NCBI GenBank assembly: GCA_035304285.1
Contig: DATGQI010000103.1
Location: 1-39,004 of the forward strand
Reading direction: 5' to 3'
Origin: IDS-8 sp035304285
GTDB taxonomy: Bacteria > Pseudomonadota > Gammaproteobacteria > Steroidobacterales > Woeseiaceae
DNA: 39,004 bases
The notes below the pieces were generated by a model. It searched no databases and was not told the DNA's origin. It saw nothing but the letters and a program-made list of their open reading frames with translations. Of this stretch, positions 15,801 through 23,924 are shown in pieces. Made by a program: the position numbers and the translations under genes. How positions within the stretch are numbered: position 1 is the first letter of the stretch; each line of letters starts with the position of its first letter.

Positions 15801-16996
15801 TAAATTACTCCCAGTTCGCGTCCAACCGCCTGGAACGCGCCGACCGCTCGTTCGAGGTGATCGCGGGTCAGTGCCGCGGACATCTGGGTGCGAATCCGTG
15901 CCTGTCCCTGGGGCACGACCGGGTAGGCGAAACCGATGACGTAAATGCCATGGTCGAGCAGGCGGTCCGCCATCGCCGTCGCGAGCTTCGCGTCACCGAG
16001 CATCACCGGGATGATCGGGTGTTGGCCTGGGCGCATTTCAAAGCCCAGCGCCTCCATGCTGTTGCGGAACCAGGAAGCATTCTCCCTGAGCTTGGCGCGC
16101 AAGCCGTTGTCGCTCTCCAGCAGGTCCAGCACCGCTATCGACGTTGCCGCAATGGCGGGAGCAACCGAATTCGAGAACAGGTAAGGCCGCGAGCGTTGCC
16201 GCAGCCACGCGACGATCTCCTTCCTGCCCGAGGTGAATCCGCCGGAAGCGCCGCCAAGCGCCTTACCAAGCGTGCTGGTGATGATGTCGATCTTGCCCAT
16301 CACGTTGCGGTATTCGTGCGTACCGCGCCCTGTATCCCCCAGGAATCCTGTTGCATGACAGTCGTCGATCATTACCAACGCGTCATAACGACTGGCGAGT
16401 TCGCAGATGTCTTCAAGGTTCGCGATCGTGCCGTCCATCGAGAACACACCGTCGGTGACGATCAGCCGCGTGCGGCAGTTCGCCGCTTGCTTCAGGTTCT
16501 CTTCGAGATCGGCCATATCGTTGTTGCGGAAGCGGAACCGCTGCGCCTTCGAAAGGCGGATTCCGTCGATAATGCTGGCGTGGTTCAGCTCGTCGCTGAT
16601 CACTGCATCCTTGTCTTCGAGAAGCGTCTCGAACAGCCCTCCGTTCGCGTCGAAGCACGACGGGTACAGTATCGTGTCCTCCGTACCAAGGTAGTGCGTA
16701 ATGCGCTCTTCCAGCTGCTTGTGTATCGTCTGCGTGCCGCAGATGAAGCGCACTGACGCCATGCCGTATCCGAAGTCGTCAAGAGCTTTGTGCGCAGCGC
16801 TGATGACGCGCGGATGATTCGCAAGTCCGAGGTAATTGTTCGCGCAAAGATTGAGAACGGTCTGGGAGCCACCGTTCGTGCGTACCTTGATTTCCGCCTG
16901 TTGCGGTCCGGCAATCAGGCGCTCCTGCTTGTAGAGCCCTTGTTCTTTGAGGGCTGCGGTGCGCATCGCCAGGGAGTCGAGGAACTGGTCAGGCAT
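15800..16996 (-). CDS. kbl: Glycine C-acetyltransferase (2-amino-3-ketobutyrate CoA ligase)
   Basis: PLP enzyme of the alpha-oxoamine synthase family that cleaves 2-amino-3-ketobutyrate with CoA to glycine and acetyl-CoA. The 398-residue product matches the family length. Lys245 in ITSTLGKALGGASGG binds PLP (Lys244 in E. coli); NNYLGLANHP, SVRFICGTQ, ELNHASIIDG and DDCHATGFLG are family motifs. The start ATG 16996 is preceded by AGGAGAA and, just upstream, a GGCC-GAAA-GGCC hairpin. First gene of kbl-tdh, divergent from hslR. Confidence 0.97.
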   Translation of the reverse strand: MPDQFLDSLAMRTAALKEQGLYKQERLIAGPQQAEIKVRTNGGSQTVLNLCANNYLGLANHPRVISAAHKALDDFGYGMASVRFICGTQTIHKQLEERITHYLGTEDTILYPSCFDANGGLFETLLEDKDAVISDELNHASIIDGIRLSKAQRFRFRNNDMADLEENLKQAANCRTRLIVTDGVFSMDGTIANLEDICELASRYDALVMIDDCHATGFLGDTGRGTHEYRNVMGKIDIITSTLGKALGGASGGFTSGRKEIVAWLRQRSRPYLFSNSVAPAIAATSIAVLDLLESDNGLRAKLRENASWFRNSMEALGFEMRPGQHPIIPVMLGDAKLATAMADRLLDHGIYVIGFAYPVVPQGQARIRTQMSAALTRDHLERAVGAFQAVGRELGVI

Positions 16997-17010
16997 GGGA
17001 TTGTTCTCCT

Positions 17011-17022
17011 GGCCGAAAGGCC
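17011..17022 (-). other. Small GAAA/TTTC-loop hairpin upstream of the kbl ribosome-binding site
   Basis: GGCC GAAA GGCC is a perfect 4-bp stem with a 4-base loop (TTTC on the minus-strand transcript), directly before the AGGAGAA of kbl. It could tune translation initiation or be chance in a GC-rich leader. Confidence 0.35.
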
Positions 17023-17106
17023 GCAGAGTATATCAGGACCGCACGCGGGCCGAATATCGTCCAAAGTTTCTTTTTCCAGCTGCTTCACTGCCGATACAGC
17101 AACCAC

Positions 17107-17529
17107 ATGCGCAGTATCTCGAACACTCACAAGGACAAAGACCGCGCGTCCGGCGCGAGGCTGGACCGTTGGCTAGTGCAGACGCGTTTTTTCAAGACGC
17201 GTGCTCTGGCTGCGCGAGCGGTCTCCGGCGGTCATGTCAAGCGCGGAGGAGAACGCGCCAGGCCGGGCGACAAGCTCAGTGTGGGCGACCGGCTGGAAAT
17301 AGTCCGCGGCCATGAGCGTTTCGAGGTGGAAGTACTCGCCTTGCCGGCACGGCGAGGTCCCGCCAGCGAGGCGCGGGCATGTTACTACGAGCCGGAGCAT
17401 TCGATAGCGCAAAGAGAGGCGACGACAGCCCGCCTGAAACAGGACCGGCTGGCGATGCCGCGCACAACCGGCCGCCCGGACAAGCACACGCGGCGCCTGC
17501 TTCGGGAGCGAAACCGCTCGGGCGATTGA
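17107..17529 (+). CDS. hslR: Ribosome-associated heat shock protein Hsp15 (HslR)
   Basis: S4-domain RNA-binding protein that recognises 50S subunits carrying stalled nascent peptidyl-tRNA and helps recycle them. The 140-residue product has the S4 motif RLDRWLVQTRFFKTRALAARAVSGGHVKRGG (about 18-48) and a basic C-terminal tail (ARLKQDRLAMPRTTGRPDKHTRRLLRERNRSGD) resembling E. coli Hsp15. The ATG 17107 gives an N-terminal extension of about 15 residues rich in Arg/Lys/Asp before the domain. Divergent from kbl; the downstream gap holds repeats before putA. Confidence 0.9.
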   Translation: MRSISNTHKDKDRASGARLDRWLVQTRFFKTRALAARAVSGGHVKRGGERARPGDKLSVGDRLEIVRGHERFEVEVLALPARRGPASEARACYYEPEHSIAQREATTARLKQDRLAMPRTTGRPDKHTRRLLRERNRSGD

Positions 17530-17561
17530 GAAGCCCTCCTGGAACCCTCCTGCAGGCTGCT

Positions 17562-17588
17562 ATTCCAGCGTGTCTCGAACGCTGGAAT
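17562..17588. terminator. Hairpin after hslR, possible terminator
   Basis: Perfect 9-bp arms ATTCCAGCG (17562-17570) and CGCTGGAAT (17580-17588) with a 9-nt loop, 32 nt after the hslR stop. No T run follows, so it may act as an mRNA-end stabiliser or be part of the adjacent repeat rather than an intrinsic terminator. Confidence 0.4.
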
Positions 17589-17596
17589 CGAGCGCC

Positions 17597-17619
17597 GTGG
17601 AGCCCGTCCCACGGGCGAC
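17597..17619 (+). repeat. REP-like repeat copy
   Basis: GTGGAGCCCGTCCCACGGGC plus GAC: the same core as the copies at 3205-3293 and 33731-33755. It can form a CCCGT-CC-ACGGG hairpin. It lies between hslR and putA, after the hairpin at 17562-17588. Confidence 0.65.
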
Positions 17620-17673
17620 GAGGGGATCGCAGAGCGACGGTCCAGTCGGAGCCTTCCGGACGGCAAAACCTCC

Positions 17674-17679
17674 TATAAT
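17674..17679 (+). promoter_or_regulatory. Possible -10 element for putA
   Basis: A consensus TATAAT, 67 nt before the putA start, in an otherwise GC-rich gap. No acceptable -35 hexamer is seen at 16-18 bp (around 17650-17657), so a factor-dependent promoter or chance occurrence are both possible. Confidence 0.27.
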
Positions 17680-17746
17680 TGCCGTCCTTTTGGCCGCCGC
17701 ACGGCCTCGACAACAGGAGCCTGCCGGGCGAGCCCGGAATGCCGTG

Positions 17747-20700
17747 ATGAAAATCTCCGACCAGTTTGCCTGCAGCCTCGATCCCCTGAAGCCCGTCAAC
17801 GACCGCTACCTTGCGGACGAGCAGTCGCTGGTGCGGGAACTGGCGCAGCTTGTGGACGCCGGGGAGTCGCTGCGAAGCAAGATCCAGGCTACTGCGGAAC
17901 TGCTTGTGCACGATGTCAGGAAGAATGCAGTCGCCGATGGTGGCCTGGACGCTTTCCTGCAGCAATATGATTTGTCTTCGGAGGAGGGCGTACTCCTCAT
18001 GTGCATCGCGGAAGCCTTGCTCCGGATTCCGGACGCGGATACCGCCGATGAACTGATCGCGGACAAGATCACGTCGGCGAGCTGGCAGGATCATCTCGGC
18101 GCCAGCGATTCGCTGTTCGTCAACGCATCCACCTGGGGGCTGATGTTGACGGGCCGGCTGCTCAGACTGGACGAGGCAACCAAACGGAACCCGGTCCAGG
18201 TGCTCAAGAAGGTCGCCAGCCGCGCAGGCGAGCCGGTGGTGAGGACGGCCATGCGGCAGGCGATGCGCATCATGGGGCACCAGTTCGTTATGGGCCGCAC
18301 CATAGACGAAGCACTCGAGCGCTCGCAGAAGAAGGACAGGCGGCGATATCGCTATTCGTACGACATGCTGGGAGAGGCGGCGCTGACCACGAAGGACGCA
18401 GAGCGCTACCTTGACTCGTACTCCTCGGCGATCCGCAGCATCGGCGCTGCAGCGAGCCGGACCAGGGACTTGCCCGCAGCGCCGAGTATCTCCATCAAGT
18501 TGTCGGCGCTGCATCCCCGCTATAGCTTCAGCCAGGCGGAGCGGGTATTGAAGGAACTCGTGCCCCGGGTTGTCGATCTTGTCCTCGAAGCCCGACGTGC
18601 AGGTATCGCGTTGACGATAGACGCGGAAGAAGCAGACCGGCTGGAGCTTTCGCTCGACGTGTTCGCCCGCGTGTACCGAGACGGCAGGCTCGCCGGCTAT
18701 GACGGGCTGGGGCTGGCGGTGCAGGCATACCAGCGGCGGGCCACGGACGTGATTCGCTTCTTGCGCGCCATGGCAGGCGAGGGCGGTCGCCGCATCCCGG
18801 TACGCCTGGTCAAGGGCGCGTACTGGGATACCGAAATCAAGCGTAGCCAGGAGCAGGGACTCGACAGTTACCCCGTCTTCACTCGAAAATCCCATACAGA
18901 TATTTCATACCTCGCGTGCGCGCGGCTGTTACTGGAGGCGGGTGAGGACCTGTATCCGCAGTTCGCGACGCACAACGCCCACACGCTGGCGAGCGTGATG
19001 CATTTCGCGCAGCGGAAGTCCCGCTTCGAATTCCAGCGCCTACACGGCATGGGCGAGGACCTTTATCGCCAGGTAGTCGATCCGGATAAATACAACCTGC
19101 CGTGCCGCGTCTACGCGCCTGTGGGGAGCCACGAAGACCTGTTGCCATATCTCGTGCGCCGCCTTCTGGAAAACGGCGCCAATACCTCATTCGTGAACCG
19201 CATAGTCGATGAGAACGTCGCGGTTACGGACATCATCGCCGACCCGGTCGCGCTCGGGCGCAAGACGGATTTCAGGCCACATCCCGGCATACCGGCGCCC
19301 GGGGACCTGTTCCTCCCCGAGCGTCGCAACTCGCGCGGCTACAACCTCGCCGATCGCGCGGTGAACAAGGTGCTCCTGGCCACGATAGATCGTGCCGCAG
19401 GCAAACTGCCGATGGCGGCGGTGACCGCGAATGCAAGTGGCGCGGAAGTGCGCTCGCTCAACCCGGCGGATACCACTCATGTCGTCGGCACGTGGAAAGC
19501 CGCAGATGCGCAGGCGATCGACAATGCGATCGATATTGCGATCAATGCCTGGCGACGCTGGGACCTGCGTCCGGCATCCGAGCGCGCAGAGATACTCCGG
19601 CGCGCCGCAGACCTTTTCGAGAGCAACACTCCGGAACTCCTGGCGCTTTGCATCCTCGAGGCCGGCAAGACGGTGCCTGATTCCATCGCCGAAGTGCGCG
19701 AGGCAGTGGACTTCCTGCGCTACTACGCAGCAGGCTGCATCACGCTGTTTGGCGATCCAGTCGTGCTGCAGGGACCCACGGGTGAGAGAAACACGCTCGG
19801 CATGCGCGGTCGGGGTGTCTTTGTCTGCATCAGTCCCTGGAATTTTCCGCTGGCGATTTTTACCGGCCAGGTTGCGGCTGCGCTTGCGGCCGGCAACGCA
19901 GTGCTGGCCAAGCCAGCGGAACAAACTACTTTGATTGCCGCACGTGCCGTCGAGCTACTCCTCGAGGCCGGCGTGCCGCCGGAGGTCCTGCACCTCGTCC
20001 CGGGCGAGGGTGCGAAAGCGGGCGCGCATGCCGTTGCGGATCCGAGGATTGCCGGGGTCGCCTTCACCGGCTCCACTGAAACCGCGCGCTCCATAAATCG
20101 CACGCTCGCCGCCCGCAAGGGTTCGATTGCGGTCCTGATCGCCGAGACCGGCGGGCAGAACGCCATGTTCGTCGACAGCACGGCACTGCCGGAACAGGTT
20201 GTGCTGGACAGCGTCCTATCAGCCTTCAACAGTGCCGGGCAGCGCTGCTCCGCCTTGCGCATCCTGTGCCTGCAGGAGGATATCGCGCCGCGAGTAATCG
20301 AATTGCTGCGCGGGCACATGAGAGAGCTCAGGATCGGCGCTCCGGCCGACCTTGGCGTGGACGTCGGCCCGGTCATCGACGAAGAGGCAAGGTCGGTGCT
20401 GGCGGCTCATGTCGACCGGGTTCGCGATTCCACGAGACTGATCCATCAGTGCGAGCTGCCGGGGGGCGCATCACGGGGGACCTGGTTCCCGCCGACGGCC
20501 CTGGAGATCGACAGCATCGACGTGCTCGAGCGAGAGGTATTCGGCCCGGTCCTGCACGTGATGAAGTTTCCGGGCCGACGCCTCGCCGAGACGGTGGCCG
20601 CCGTCAACAGGACCGGTTATGGTCTGACCATGGGATTGCACAGCCGGATCGATTCGCGGGCGCGCTCCATCATCAGGGACTCCGGAGCCGGTAACATCTA

Positions 20701-20887
20701 CATCAACCGCAACATGATCGGCGCAGTTGTCGGGGTGCAGCCGTTCGGCGGACGCGGCCTTTCCGGCACCGGTCCGAAGGCGGGCGGCCCGCAGTACCTG
20801 TCGCGTTTCGGCATTGAATTTTCAGTCAGCAACAACATATCTGCGGTTGGCGGAAACGCCAGCCTCCTTTCGCTCAACGACGACTAG
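17747..20887 (+). CDS. putA: Bifunctional proline dehydrogenase / L-glutamate gamma-semialdehyde dehydrogenase PutA (type A)
   Basis: Oxidises proline to glutamate in two steps: an FAD proline dehydrogenase barrel (about residues 200-510; SIKLSALHPRYSF, VRLVKGAYWDTE, RLHGMGEDLY) and an NAD aldehyde dehydrogenase domain (about 590-1040) with catalytic Cys834 in SAGQRCSAL and a SPWNFPLAIF motif. The substrate channels between the sites. At 1046 residues it lacks the N-terminal ribbon-helix-helix repressor domain and the extra C-terminal domain of the 1320-residue E. coli protein, so it should not autoregulate like E. coli PutA. ATG 17747 fits MKISDQFACSLDPLKPVND; an upstream open frame back to 17570 reads through repeats and is rejected. 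sdaA follows 40 nt later. Confidence 0.96.
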   Translation: MKISDQFACSLDPLKPVNDRYLADEQSLVRELAQLVDAGESLRSKIQATAELLVHDVRKNAVADGGLDAFLQQYDLSSEEGVLLMCIAEALLRIPDADTADELIADKITSASWQDHLGASDSLFVNASTWGLMLTGRLLRLDEATKRNPVQVLKKVASRAGEPVVRTAMRQAMRIMGHQFVMGRTIDEALERSQKKDRRRYRYSYDMLGEAALTTKDAERYLDSYSSAIRSIGAAASRTRDLPAAPSISIKLSALHPRYSFSQAERVLKELVPRVVDLVLEARRAGIALTIDAEEADRLELSLDVFARVYRDGRLAGYDGLGLAVQAYQRRATDVIRFLRAMAGEGGRRIPVRLVKGAYWDTEIKRSQEQGLDSYPVFTRKSHTDISYLACARLLLEAGEDLYPQFATHNAHTLASVMHFAQRKSRFEFQRLHGMGEDLYRQVVDPDKYNLPCRVYAPVGSHEDLLPYLVRRLLENGANTSFVNRIVDENVAVTDIIADPVALGRKTDFRPHPGIPAPGDLFLPERRNSRGYNLADRAVNKVLLATIDRAAGKLPMAAVTANASGAEVRSLNPADTTHVVGTWKAADAQAIDNAIDIAINAWRRWDLRPASERAEILRRAADLFESNTPELLALCILEAGKTVPDSIAEVREAVDFLRYYAAGCITLFGDPVVLQGPTGERNTLGMRGRGVFVCISPWNFPLAIFTGQVAAALAAGNAVLAKPAEQTTLIAARAVELLLEAGVPPEVLHLVPGEGAKAGAHAVADPRIAGVAFTGSTETARSINRTLAARKGSIAVLIAETGGQNAMFVDSTALPEQVVLDSVLSAFNSAGQRCSALRILCLQEDIAPRVIELLRGHMRELRIGAPADLGVDVGPVIDEEARSVLAAHVDRVRDSTRLIHQCELPGGASRGTWFPPTALEIDSIDVLEREVFGPVLHVMKFPGRRLAETVAAVNRTGYGLTMGLHSRIDSRARSIIRDSGAGNIYINRNMIGAVVGVQPFGGRGLSGTGPKAGGPQYLSRFGIEFSVSNNISAVGGNASLLSLNDD

Positions 20888-20927
20888 ACGGTTGGGAGAC
20901 GACCGCCCCGTCTGCCCGGTTGCCATC

Positions 20928-22298
20928 ATGCCCATTATCAGCGTTTTCGACATCTTCAAGCTCGGCGTCGGCCCATCCAGCTCGCATACCGTCGGCCCCA
21001 TGAAGGCTGCGCGGCAGTTCGTCATGAGCATGGGTGAGAATGCGGCGTCGGTGGCGGGTGTAAACGTTGATTTGTACGGCTCTCTCGCGTTGACAGGCAA
21101 AGGGCATGGCACGGATTCAGCGGTCATTCTCGGTCTTGCCGGGCACGATCCGGAGACTCTGGATCCTGACGCAGTGGAAGGTCTCCTGCGCGCCGTCCAC
21201 GGCGAAAAGAAACTCGCCGTGCCGGGAGCAGGCACCATTGTGTTCGATCCTGAATCCGACATCCGATTTCGCAATGACGAAATGCTACCCAGGCACACCA
21301 ACGGGGTGCGCTTCTCCGCCTTGGACGCCAGCGGCAAGCTGCTGCGGAGCGATGATTACTATTCTCTTGGCGGCGGGTTCATCGTGCGGGGTGACGAACC
21401 TGAACCGATGCCGCAGGAGGGTGAGCCGCCTTATCCGTACTCGAACAGCGTGGAACTGCTCGATCTCGCCGAGCGACACGGCCTGTCCATCGCGGAACTG
21501 GTGCGGCGCAATGAACTTAACTGGCGCACAGAACAGGAAGTCGAGCAACGCCTTTCCGCCCTCTGGGAGGCGATGCAGTCGTGCGTACAACGAGGTTTGC
21601 ACACCGAGGGTGTCCTTCCCGGGAGAATGTCGGTACTACGGCGGGCGCCGAAGCTTTACCGGCAGCTGGTCGCCAAAGGTGCAGGCAAGGACAACGGCGC
21701 CGGTCTGGACACGATGGACTGGGTCAACGCCTGGGCGATCGCGGTGAATGAAGAAAACGCCGCCGGTGGCCGCGTCGTCACCTCACCGACTAACGGCGCC
21801 GCGGGCGTCATCCCGGCGGTGCTTCACTACTACACCGAGCTTGTGCCCGGCTCTGACTACGATGGCGTAGTGCGCTACCTGCTTACCGCGGGCGGTATCG
21901 GCATCCTGTACAAGATCAATGCATCGATCTCCGGTGCGGAGATGGGTTGCCAGGGCGAAGTGGGCGTAGCCTGCTCCATGGCGGCCGCGGGACTCGCAGC
22001 GGCGCTCGGTGCGAGTAACGCGCAGATCGAGAACGCCGCCGAAATCGGTATGGAGCACAACCTGGGCCTCACCTGCGATCCGGTCGGCGGCATGGTGCAG
22101 ATTCCCTGCATCGAACGCAATGCGATGGGTTCGGTCAAGGCGATCAACGCCGCGCGCCTGGCATTGCAGGGCGATGGTTCGCACAAGGTGTCGCTCGACC
22201 AGGTCATCAAGACCATGCGCCAGACCGGCCTCGACATGTCCACCATCTACAAGGAAACGTCCCGCGGCGGCCTTGCCGTCAACGTCCCCGAGTGCTGA
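20928..22298 (+). CDS. sdaA: L-serine ammonia-lyase (L-serine dehydratase), iron-sulfur type
   Basis: Deaminates L-serine to pyruvate using an oxygen-sensitive [4Fe-4S] cluster. The 456-residue single-chain product has the N-terminal beta domain (MPIISVFDIFKLGVGPSSSHTVGPM, the serine-binding SSSHT motif) and a C-terminal alpha domain with SPTNGAAGVIPAVL and the cluster cysteines in GCQGEVGVACSMAAAG and CDPVGGMVQIPC. ATG 20928 is chosen because it gives the standard MPIISVFD start; the frame is open further upstream but reads putA sequence. It follows putA closely, so amino-acid catabolism is grouped. The cluster would be supplied by Suf proteins encoded nearby. Confidence 0.96.
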   Translation: MPIISVFDIFKLGVGPSSSHTVGPMKAARQFVMSMGENAASVAGVNVDLYGSLALTGKGHGTDSAVILGLAGHDPETLDPDAVEGLLRAVHGEKKLAVPGAGTIVFDPESDIRFRNDEMLPRHTNGVRFSALDASGKLLRSDDYYSLGGGFIVRGDEPEPMPQEGEPPYPYSNSVELLDLAERHGLSIAELVRRNELNWRTEQEVEQRLSALWEAMQSCVQRGLHTEGVLPGRMSVLRRAPKLYRQLVAKGAGKDNGAGLDTMDWVNAWAIAVNEENAAGGRVVTSPTNGAAGVIPAVLHYYTELVPGSDYDGVVRYLLTAGGIGILYKINASISGAEMGCQGEVGVACSMAAAGLAAALGASNAQIENAAEIGMEHNLGLTCDPVGGMVQIPCIERNAMGSVKAINAARLALQGDGSHKVSLDQVIKTMRQTGLDMSTIYKETSRGGLAVNVPEC

Positions 22299-22305
22299 CA
22301 CAGCG

Positions 22306-22331
22306 ACCTACAGGCGAGCTCCTGTACAGGT
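22306..22331. terminator. Imperfect hairpin between convergent sdaA and sixA-like genes
   Basis: ACCTACAGG (22306-22314) pairs with CCTGTACAGGT (22321-22331) with a short bulge. It lies between the two stop codons and can fold on either strand; no long T run follows. Confidence 0.35.
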
Positions 22332-22334
22332 TCG

Positions 22335-22850
22335 CTAACTGTCGATGCCTCGCTTTAGCTCGACGTTCTTCGGGTAGTCGTAAAGGATGAGTTCGGCCTG
22401 CTTGCGTTCCCGCAGGTTCCAGTTATCGGTATCGATATTCAGGGCAATCAGTCCGCAGGTCGGGATGTTACCGGTGATGTCGGGCAGGAGGTAATTCGCG
22501 AATTCGGTAAGCCCCGGATTGTGTCCAATGACCATGACGCTGTTGAAGGCATTGTCCTGCCGCGAGAACAGGTCGAGAAGGCGCTCGAGGTTCGCCAGGT
22601 ATAAATCATCCTCACGATGCAGGAACTCGATGGGGTAGGAGATTGCCTTGGCGATGATCTTTGCAGTAGCCCATGCGCGGACAGCGGGGCTGCTCATGAT
22701 CAACGAAGGCCTGATGCCTGCGTCGTTGATTCTCCCTGCCATGACCGGGGCGTCTCTCTCTCCGCGTGGATTGAGCGGCCGCTCCTCGTCCGGAAGGCCG
22801 GCCTTGCTCCAGCTGGATTTCGCGTGGCGGAGAATGGTGAGGGTTTTCAT
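22335..22850 (-). CDS. SixA-like phosphohistidine phosphatase (histidine phosphatase superfamily)
   Basis: Small cytoplasmic phosphatase of 171 residues. The RHG-type motif is ILRHAKSSWSKAG (Arg8, His9), followed by PLNPRGERDAPVM and, later, VMVIGHNPGLTEFANYL carrying the second His. This fits the SixA family, whose E. coli member removes phosphate from His of phosphotransfer proteins (ArcB, PtsN/NPr). The true substrate here is unknown. It is the last gene of the suf transcription unit direction, 35 nt after sufT, and may be co-transcribed. Confidence 0.85.
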   Translation of the reverse strand: MKTLTILRHAKSSWSKAGLPDEERPLNPRGERDAPVMAGRINDAGIRPSLIMSSPAVRAWATAKIIAKAISYPIEFLHREDDLYLANLERLLDLFSRQDNAFNSVMVIGHNPGLTEFANYLLPDITGNIPTCGLIALNIDTDNWNLRERKQAELILYDYPKNVELKRGIDS

Positions 22851-22885
22851 TCGGGCCCGATCTTACGCTGCGGTGGCGCCCAAGT

Positions 22886-23437
22886 TTACATCATGCCGGT
22901 CTGCAGTCTCGCTTCGTCCGACATCATGCTCTGGTTCCAGGGCGGGTCGAATACCAATTCGACCGCGACGTCCGCGACGGTCGGGATGATGGCGATCTTC
23001 TCCCTGGCGTCCTGCACAAGGATGTCACCCATGCCGCAGCCCGGGGCCGTCAACGTCATGTCGACGCTTACAGACCGCTGGCCGTCGGGGGTCTTGGTGA
23101 CGTCACAGCGATATACCAACCCGAGGTCTACGATGTTGATCGGAATCTCCGGGTCGTAACAGGTCTTCAGCTGCTGCCAGATGATTTTCTCGATATCCTT
23201 GTCGGTCGCGTTCTCCGGGATGGACGGTGGCTCGACAGGCTCCTTGCCGAGTGCATCCGCATCCGTGCCTGCAATACGGAAAAGGTTCCCCTCCACGTAC
23301 ACAGTGAAGCTCCCGCCGAGTGCCTGCGTGACAAAGCCAGTCGTGCCCTCGCGCAGGGTTACAACTTCGCCCGCGGGAATAATAACTGCGCTCACGTCCC
23401 TCGTCAGGGACACCGGCTCGTTGGTGTGGCCAAACAT
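22886..23437 (-). CDS. sufT: Fe-S cluster assembly factor SufT (DUF59/MIP18 family)
   Basis: Accessory Fe-S carrier or maturation factor of 183 residues. The N-terminal beta-rich part (SLTRDVSAVIIPAGEVVTLREGTTGFV) is followed by the MIP18 domain from about residue 78 with YDPEIPINIVDLGLVY and TAPGCGMGD, whose Cys is the conserved residue of the family. In other bacteria SufT is required when Fe-S demand is high. It follows sufU by 4 nt, inside the suf operon. Confidence 0.93.
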   Translation of the reverse strand: MFGHTNEPVSLTRDVSAVIIPAGEVVTLREGTTGFVTQALGGSFTVYVEGNLFRIAGTDADALGKEPVEPPSIPENATDKDIEKIIWQQLKTCYDPEIPINIVDLGLVYRCDVTKTPDGQRSVSVDMTLTAPGCGMGDILVQDAREKIAIIPTVADVAVELVFDPPWNQSMMSDEARLQTGMM

Positions 23438-23441
23438 CCTG

Positions 23442-23924
23442 TTACTCCGTCGATACCGGCTGTCGAATATCTCGCAACGCAGAGTTGAGAGCGTGCCAGG
23501 CGAGAGTGGCGCACTTGACGCGAGATGGATACTCCTTCACCCCTTCCAGGGCCCGAAGTTTTCCCAGGTCGATCTCCTCGACAATATCCTCGCCCTGCGC
23601 CTCGTCCGCCCGTCCAGACAGGCGGCTGACCATTGCCGCAAAAAACTTGAGCGCCCGTTCGGTGTCGAGACCGATGACCGTCTCCGTTAACAACGAGGCC
23701 GATGCAACCGAGATCGCACACCCCGACCCTTCGAAGCGGGCATCGCTGATCTTGTTGTTTTCATCCACCGAAAAATACATCTGCAGCTTGTCCCCGCACA
23801 GCGGATTGATCCCTTCTGCCACGTGCGTCGCGTCCTCGAGCTTGCCGAAATGCCGTGGACTCTTTGCATGGTCCAGAATGAGTTCCCGGTAGAGGTCGCG
23901 GAGGTCGTCCATGTCACTGCTCAT
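23442..23924 (-). CDS. sufU: Fe-S assembly protein SufU (IscU/NifU-like)
   Basis: Zinc-binding sulfurtransfer partner of SufS, 160 residues. Cys43 (PLCGD, with Asp45), Cys69 (GSGCAIS) and Cys138 (VKCATLAW) are the metal/sulfur ligands. An insertion of about 20 residues before the third Cys (RADEAQGEDIVEEIDLGK region) distinguishes SufU from IscU. The start overlaps the sufS stop by ATGA. No SufE or SufA gene is present, so SufU probably takes sulfur from SufS. Confidence 0.94.
   Translation of the reverse strand: MSSDMDDLRDLYRELILDHAKSPRHFGKLEDATHVAEGINPLCGDKLQMYFSVDENNKISDARFEGSGCAISVASASLLTETVIGLDTERALKFFAAMVSRLSGRADEAQGEDIVEEIDLGKLRALEGVKEYPSRVKCATLAWHALNSALRDIRQPVSTE

Noticed and set aside
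17570..17746. Longer N-terminus for putA that might hide a DNA-binding domain
   Set aside because: The translated stretch covers a hairpin and a REP-like repeat and shows no ribbon-helix-helix pattern.
17276..18895. 539-codon minus-strand frame opposite hslR and putA
   Set aside because: Antisense to two conserved genes, and it crosses the repeat-filled gap between them.
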